From: Betaproteobacteria bacterium
GTDB lineage: Bacteria; Pseudomonadota; Gammaproteobacteria; Burkholderiales; Burkholderiaceae_E
Direction of reading: 5' to 3'
DNA length: 33,431 bases
Assembly (NCBI GenBank): GCA_018970865.1
Contig: JAGWVN010000034.1
Coordinates: 1 to 33,431, forward strand
Numbering within the stretch: position 1 is the first letter of the stretch; every line of letters begins with the position of its first letter. Both the position numbers and the translations under genes were made by a program. Shown one piece after another: positions 29,302 to 33,431 of the stretch. Under the pieces are notes generated by a model, which saw only the letters and a list, made by a program, of their open reading frames with translations, was not told the DNA's origin and did not search any database.

Positions 29302-30861
29302 TCAGAGCTGAAAGGCGAGCCAGAGCACCAGGCCCTCGGCGATGAAGCGCGCAAGACCGGCCGGCCTTGCCTGGTAGGCCCGCGCATCGGCCACCAGGGC
29401 CTCGATCCAGCGCGCGAAACCCGCGATGTCCTGCGGCCGGTAGAAGCCCACCATCAGCTCGTAGTTGAGGAAGAGGCTGCGACCGTCGAGATTGACCGAG
29501 CCGGCCATCGCGAGGTGCTCGTCGATCACCACCGCCTTGGCGTGGACCATGCCCGGGGCCAGCCAGAGCTGCGCGCCCGCGGCCGCGAGCTCGCGCATGG
29601 GCCGATGCCGCGCGATGTCGGCCAGCCGGTGATTGGAGCGGGCAGGCATCACGATGTCGACCCGCACGCCGCGCCGCGCCGCGAGACACAGCGCGGCGAG
29701 CAGGCTCTCGTCGGGCACGAGATAGGGCGTGACCGCGAGGATCCGCGTGCGGGCGCGATAACAGGAGGTGAGCAGCAGCGCATGCACCGTGTCCTCGGCG
29801 TAGTCGGGTCCGCTGGGCAGCAGTTGCGCGCTGGCCATGCCGGCGCTGGGCGCGCCGACCGCGGCCTCGGCCTCGGCGGCCTCCCGCCCGCGGGCGAAGG
29901 CGGCCTCGATCGCCTCGGGCTGCGAGCTCTGCGCGAACGCCCAATCGGCCTCGAACACCGCCGTGGCCTCGGCCGCCAGCGGGCCGGCGAGGTCGAAGCT
30001 CAGATCGGTCCAGGCGGGCCGACCGGGCGCCCCCTCGAAGTACTCGCCCGCGAGGTTGCGCCCGCCGGTCCAGAGCAGTCGGCTGTCGGCCACCACCAGC
30101 TTGCGGTGATTGCGCAGGTTGGTGCGGCCGCGCAAGGGCCCTCGCCAGGGCATGCGAAACGGCGGGGCGAAGCGCAGCACCTGAACGCCGGCCTGGCTCG
30201 CGCGGGAGAACTCCCGCCGACCGCCCATCCAGGCGCCCATGCCATCGACCAGCAGCCGCACCCGCACGCCCGCCCTCGCCCGCGCGGCGATCCGCTCGAG
30301 GAACTCGGCGCCGAACTCGTCGCGGCCCAGGATGAAGGTGCACACATCGAGCCGCTCGCGGGCCGCGTCAACCACCCGCAGCAGCGCCTCGCGCGCGGCT
30401 CGGCCGTCGGCATGGATGCTCAGGTCGTGGCAGGCCTGCGCGGGGTGCAGCCCCATGGCGGCGGTGAGACGGCGGGTCCAGAGCGGCACCCGGTCGCCGT
30501 GGGCCCCGCCGGGGCCGTCGACCGGGTCGGACGCGGACGGGCTCGCGACCGGGGATGCCGCCAGACGCGGCGGACCTGCGGCAGGGGCCGCATCGGCCGC
30601 ATCGGCCGCACCGGGAGCGCCGACACGCGCGGCGCCGGGCGAGCGGCGCGCGGCGCGGGGCAGCTTGCGGGTGCCGAACATCAGGTAGAGGGGCACGCCG
30701 AGCTCGGGCAGCAGCGTGATCATCAGCACCCAGGCGATGGCCGCCGACGGGTGCCGACGCTGGCCCAGCGCATGCGAACCGAGCACGAACACCAGCAGGC
30801 CGATGGCGGACATCAGCCCGTGCCAGGAAAACCACTCGGAGGGCAGATCGGTGAGAGACAC
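29302..30861 (-). CDS. cls: Cardiolipin synthase, phospholipase D family
   Basis: Inner-membrane enzyme making cardiolipin from phosphatidylglycerol. 519 residues from a GTG start. Two N-terminal membrane helices (about 15-32 and 40-62, AIAWVLMITLLPELGVPLYLMFG) give the usual Cls opening. Two HKD motifs: His252/Lys254/Asp259 (NHRKLVVAD) and His440/Lys442/Asp447 (VHAKAVVID), each followed by a GG/GS-x-N element. Between the membrane part and the first catalytic domain lies an Ala/Pro-rich linker (about 75-125) partly coded by a short 9-bp repeat (GGCCGCATC, near 30587-30612). Which Cls paralogue (A, B or C type) it is cannot be settled, but the two N-terminal helices fit ClsA. Confidence 0.88.
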   Translation of the reverse strand: MSLTDLPSEWFSWHGLMSAIGLLVFVLGSHALGQRRHPSAAIAWVLMITLLPELGVPLYLMFGTRKLPRAARRSPGAARVGAPGAADAADAAPAAGPPRLAASPVASPSASDPVDGPGGAHGDRVPLWTRRLTAAMGLHPAQACHDLSIHADGRAAREALLRVVDAARERLDVCTFILGRDEFGAEFLERIAARARAGVRVRLLVDGMGAWMGGRREFSRASQAGVQVLRFAPPFRMPWRGPLRGRTNLRNHRKLVVADSRLLWTGGRNLAGEYFEGAPGRPAWTDLSFDLAGPLAAEATAVFEADWAFAQSSQPEAIEAAFARGREAAEAEAAVGAPSAGMASAQLLPSGPDYAEDTVHALLLTSCYRARTRILAVTPYLVPDESLLAALCLAARRGVRVDIVMPARSNHRLADIARHRPMRELAAAGAQLWLAPGMVHAKAVVIDEHLAMAGSVNLDGRSLFLNYELMVGFYRPQDIAGFARWIEALVADARAYQARPAGLARFIAEGLVLWLAFQL

Positions 30862-30955
30862 CGGGTGGACTCGCGGATCGGGTGGGCAGACTCTAGCAGG
30901 CGGGAGGGCCTTCGGCCTTGCGATATCCTCTGCCTGTCATTGACCGAGGTGAACC

Positions 30956-32134
30956 ATGGACCTGAACTACTCCGCAGACGAACTCGCCTTCCGCGACGAA
31001 GTGCGCGGCTGGCTGGCCGCCAATGTGCCCGCCGACCTGCGCCAGAAGGTGCTTGATTACCAGGAACTCAGCAAGGAAGACCTGGTGCGCTGGCACAAGA
31101 TCCTGGCCGCCAAGGGCTGGGTTGCCCCGGCCTGGCCCAAGGAATGGGGTGGCACCGACTGGGATGCCACCCGCCGCTACATCTTCGAGGAAGAATACGC
31201 GCTGGCCGGCGCGCCGCCGATCGCGCCCTTCGGGCCGACCATGGTGGCCTCCGTGCTGCTGCATTTCGGCACCGAGGCGCAGAAGCAGCGCCACCTGCCC
31301 GACATCTACAACGGCAATGTGTTCTGGTGCCAGGGTTACTCCGAGCCCGGCTCGGGCTCGGACCTCGCCTCGCTCAAGACCCGCGCCGAGCGTCAGGGCG
31401 ACCACTATGTGGTCAACGGCCAGAAGATCTGGACCACCCTGGGCCACTACGGCGACTGGATCTTCTGCCTGGTGCGCACCGACGCCACGGCGGGCAAGCG
31501 ACAGGAGGGCATCAGCTTCCTGCTGATCGACATGAAGACCCCCGGCATCACCGTGCGCCCGCTGCTGCTTCTCGACGAGGCCCACGAGGTCAACGAGGTG
31601 TTCTTCGACGATGTCCGCGTGCCGGTCGAAAACCTGGTGCACGAGGAGAACAAGGGCTGGACGGTGGCCAAGTACCTGCTCGGCCACGAGCGCCTGAACA
31701 CCGGGCGGATCGGCGGCTCCAAGCGCGAGCTCGCCAAGCTCAAGCAGATGGCCGCGCGCACGCAGGTCAGCGGCAAGCCGCTGATCGACGACCTGCGCTT
31801 CAAGGACCGGCTCGCCCGCGTCGAGATCGAGCTGATGGCGCTCGAGATCACCAACATGCGGTTCCTCGACGAGATGCGCCGCACCGGCAACATCGGGCCC
31901 GAGGTGTCGATGCTCAAGATCAAGGGCACCGAGATCCAGCAGGCGCTCACCGAGCTCAGCATGCAGGTGATGGGCCCGATGGCCCAGGCCTTCCGCCCGA
32001 TCAGCTACGACGGCTTCGACGAGTTCGGCGCCTCGATGGCCGCGCGCTACTTCAACTTCCGCAAGACCTCCATCTACGCGGGTTCCAACGAGATCCAGCG
32101 CAACATCTTCTCGAAGATGGCGCTGGGCCTCTGA
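30956..32134 (+). CDS. Acyl-CoA dehydrogenase, large subunit-like
   Basis: 392-residue FAD acyl-CoA dehydrogenase. N-terminal helical domain (1-125), FAD-facing strand with CQGYSEPGSGSDLASL (125-140) and KIWTT (157-161), and a C-terminal helical domain ending YAGSNEIQRNIF. The usual catalytic Glu of the YEGT element is Ala here (YAGS). Glu245 in LLGHERLNTG aligns with the isovaleryl-CoA dehydrogenase-type base (a Glu-Arg-Leu context), so activity is probably kept. Size and partner resemble PimC/PimD or ChsE-type heteromeric dehydrogenases. GAGGTGAACC precedes the ATG. The second subunit starts 17 bp after the stop. Confidence 0.9.
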   Translation: MDLNYSADELAFRDEVRGWLAANVPADLRQKVLDYQELSKEDLVRWHKILAAKGWVAPAWPKEWGGTDWDATRRYIFEEEYALAGAPPIAPFGPTMVASVLLHFGTEAQKQRHLPDIYNGNVFWCQGYSEPGSGSDLASLKTRAERQGDHYVVNGQKIWTTLGHYGDWIFCLVRTDATAGKRQEGISFLLIDMKTPGITVRPLLLLDEAHEVNEVFFDDVRVPVENLVHEENKGWTVAKYLLGHERLNTGRIGGSKRELAKLKQMAARTQVSGKPLIDDLRFKDRLARVEIELMALEITNMRFLDEMRRTGNIGPEVSMLKIKGTEIQQALTELSMQVMGPMAQAFRPISYDGFDEFGASMAARYFNFRKTSIYAGSNEIQRNIFSKMALGL

Positions 32135-32151
32135 CCCCGGGAGCAACAGGC

Positions 32152-33288
32152 ATGAACTTCGAACTCACGCAGGAACAACAGCTGCTGGCCGACACGGTCA
32201 AGCGGGTGATCGACAAGGATTACGCCTTCGAGGCGCGCAAGCAGATCGTGACCAGCGCGCAGGGCCACAGCCCGGCGGTCTGGGCCACCTTCGCCGAGCT
32301 CGGCCTGCTCGGCCTGCCCCTGTCGGAGGCCGCTGGCGGCTTCGGCGGCGGCGCGGTCGACATGGTCGCGGTCATGGAGGCCATCGGCGCGGGGCTGGTG
32401 CTCGAGCCCTACCTCTCCACGGTGGGTCTGGTCGGACGGCTGATCGACCGCCACGGCAGCGACGCGCAGAAGGCCGCGGTGCTGCAGCCGGTGGTCGAGG
32501 GCGCGCTCACCCTGGCGCTGGCCCACTACGAGGCCGGCGGCCGCTTCAGCAATACCGCGGTGGCCCTCACCGCGCGCCGTCAGGGCGCCGGCTGGGTGCT
32601 CGACGGCAGCAAGATCGCGGCGGTGGATGCCCCGGTGGCCGGCAAGCTGCTGGTCAGCGCGCGCACTGCGGGCATGCCCGGCGAGTCCGGCGGCATCAGC
32701 CTGTTCCTGGTCGATGCCGGCGCGGCGGGCGTGTCGATGAAGACCTACCGCACCCAGGACAGCCTGCGCTCGGCCGATGTTAGCCTGCGCGGCGTGAGCG
32801 TGGGCGCCGATGCGCTGGTGGGCGCCGAGGGCGAGGGCCTGGCCCTGCTCGAGGAGGCGCTCGATTTCGCTGGCGCGCTGCTCTGCGCCGAGGCGGTGGG
32901 CGCCATGAAGTTCGCCTGCGACACCACGCTGGAGTACCTCAAGACCCGCAAGCAGTTCGGCACCAACATCGGCTCGTTCCAGGCGCTGCAGCACCGCATG
33001 GTCGACATGTGCATCAGCACCGAGCAGGCCCGCTCGATCACCTACCTCGCCTGCGCCAAGGTCGGCCCCGACACGCCGGCCGGCGAGCGCGCGCGGGTGG
33101 TGGCCGCCGCCCGCGTGAAGGTGGCCGATGCCTGCCGGCATGTCGGGCAGGAGGCCATCCAGCTGCACGGTGGCATGGGCATGACGCTCGAGATGAAGGT
33201 GAGCCACACCTTCAAGCGGCTGACCATGATCTCGCAGGCCTTCGGCGACGCCGACTACCACCTCGAGCGCTTCACGGCGGCAGCCTGA
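32152..33288 (+). CDS. Acyl-CoA dehydrogenase, small subunit-like
   Basis: 378-residue member of the acyl-CoA dehydrogenase superfamily. N-terminal helices (MNFELTQEQQLLADTV), a short LPLSEAAGGFGGGAVD loop, a beta domain with weaker FAD/substrate motifs than its neighbour, and the C-terminal TRKQFGTNIGSFQALQHRMVD and GGMGMTLEMKVSHTFKRL segments. The common YEGT(S)NEIQR element is missing at the end (it closes ADYHLERF). Together with the adjacent large subunit it probably forms an alpha2beta2 enzyme for a bulky or dicarboxylic acyl-CoA. The next gene starts 1 bp after the stop. Confidence 0.88.
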   Translation: MNFELTQEQQLLADTVKRVIDKDYAFEARKQIVTSAQGHSPAVWATFAELGLLGLPLSEAAGGFGGGAVDMVAVMEAIGAGLVLEPYLSTVGLVGRLIDRHGSDAQKAAVLQPVVEGALTLALAHYEAGGRFSNTAVALTARRQGAGWVLDGSKIAAVDAPVAGKLLVSARTAGMPGESGGISLFLVDAGAAGVSMKTYRTQDSLRSADVSLRGVSVGADALVGAEGEGLALLEEALDFAGALLCAEAVGAMKFACDTTLEYLKTRKQFGTNIGSFQALQHRMVDMCISTEQARSITYLACAKVGPDTPAGERARVVAAARVKVADACRHVGQEAIQLHGGMGMTLEMKVSHTFKRLTMISQAFGDADYHLERFTAAA

Positions 33289-33289
33289 G

Positions 33290-33431
33290 GTGAAGAGCCG
33301 CGCGCGTCGCGCCCTGCTGCTGGCCGGCGGGGCCTCGCTGGCCGCGGGCTGCGCCCCGCACGGCCCGCGCAGGTCGGCTGAGGATGCCCTGCCCCGGCAG
33401 GGCGCGGCCGCCGGCGGGCCCGCCAGGCCCG
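33290..33431 (+). CDS. Probable lipoprotein, 5' end only
   Basis: 47 codons from a GTG placed 1 bp after the acyl-CoA dehydrogenase stop. The opening KSRARRALLLAGGASLAAGC has Arg residues, a hydrophobic stretch and a lipobox (LAAGC) at about residue 20, so a membrane-anchored lipoprotein is likely. The rest is Pro/Ala/Gly rich and runs off the window. Tight spacing suggests co-transcription with the two dehydrogenase genes. No family can be named from this fragment. Confidence 0.55.
   Translation, partial: MKSRARRALLLAGGASLAAGCAPHGPRRSAEDALPRQGAAAGGPARP

Noticed and set aside
30587-30612. GGCCGCATC repeat in cls as a minisatellite
   Set aside because: Two exact and one near copy in an Ala-rich linker; too short to distinguish from composition bias.

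Overview
This window looks like an ordinary chromosomal segment of a high-GC betaproteobacterium, most likely Burkholderiales. Base composition is by eye close to 70% G+C, with strong G/C third-position bias. Four things point to the lineage: the order exbB-exbD-lpxK-Trm112-kdsB-adk; an EarP/EF-P pair with arginine at EF-P position 32; a DUF3579 gene divergent from argD-argF; and a Bug-type solute receptor beside a LysR regulator. I see no phage, transposon, CRISPR array, rRNA or tRNA. The very long antisense reading frames in several places are composition shadows of real genes.

Layout, left to right. 1-1297 (minus): flavocytochrome c sulfide dehydrogenase, fccA then fccB, with fccB running off the left edge. 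1448-4068 (minus): clpS-clpA protease adaptor and unfoldase, overlapping by ATGA. 4438-4641 (plus): a cold-shock protein with a long leader and a clear terminator. 4719-6209 (minus): dadA preceded by a tandem glycine riboswitch. 6336-8397: a Bug receptor divergent from a LysR regulator. 8427-9680 (minus): icd, whose terminator lies inside the lysR 3' end. 9956-10670 (plus): a 45-residue lysine-rich secreted peptide and a DUF192 protein. 10711-12741 (minus): xseA and sodB. 13070-17120 (plus): the envelope cluster exbB, exbD, lpxK, a small Trm112-family gene, kdsB and adk. 17252-20371 (plus): a K+-independent-type membrane pyrophosphatase and a short-chain dehydrogenase. 20463-21818 (minus): an amidase. 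21919-24157 (plus): a KTSC-domain protein, earP and efp. 24154-25095 (minus): a two-domain response regulator. 25238-25534 (minus): DUF3579. 25742-27880 (plus): argD and argF. 28037-28582 (plus): an unrecognised protein. 28643-30861 (minus): a carboxymuconolactone-decarboxylase-family protein and a cardiolipin synthase. 30956-33431 (plus): a paired acyl-CoA dehydrogenase and the start of a lipoprotein gene.

Functional groupings: sulfide oxidation (fccAB); regulated proteolysis (clpSA); glycine/D-amino-acid oxidation under riboswitch control (dadA); envelope biogenesis and energisation (exbBD, lpxK, kdsB, cls); nucleotide and pyrophosphate energetics (adk, hppA); translation through polyproline (earP, efp); arginine biosynthesis (argD, argF); acyl-CoA oxidation by a probable heteromeric enzyme.

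Nothing here convincingly forms an undescribed system. The points most worth checking are the tandem glycine riboswitch on dadA, a 9-bp minisatellite coding Ala-Pro-Ser repeats inside earP, an AT-rich patch with DnaA-box-like sites between xseA and exbB, a probably leaderless clpS, and the acyl-CoA dehydrogenase pair with a relocated catalytic base. All calls come from reading the sequence; no database search was run.
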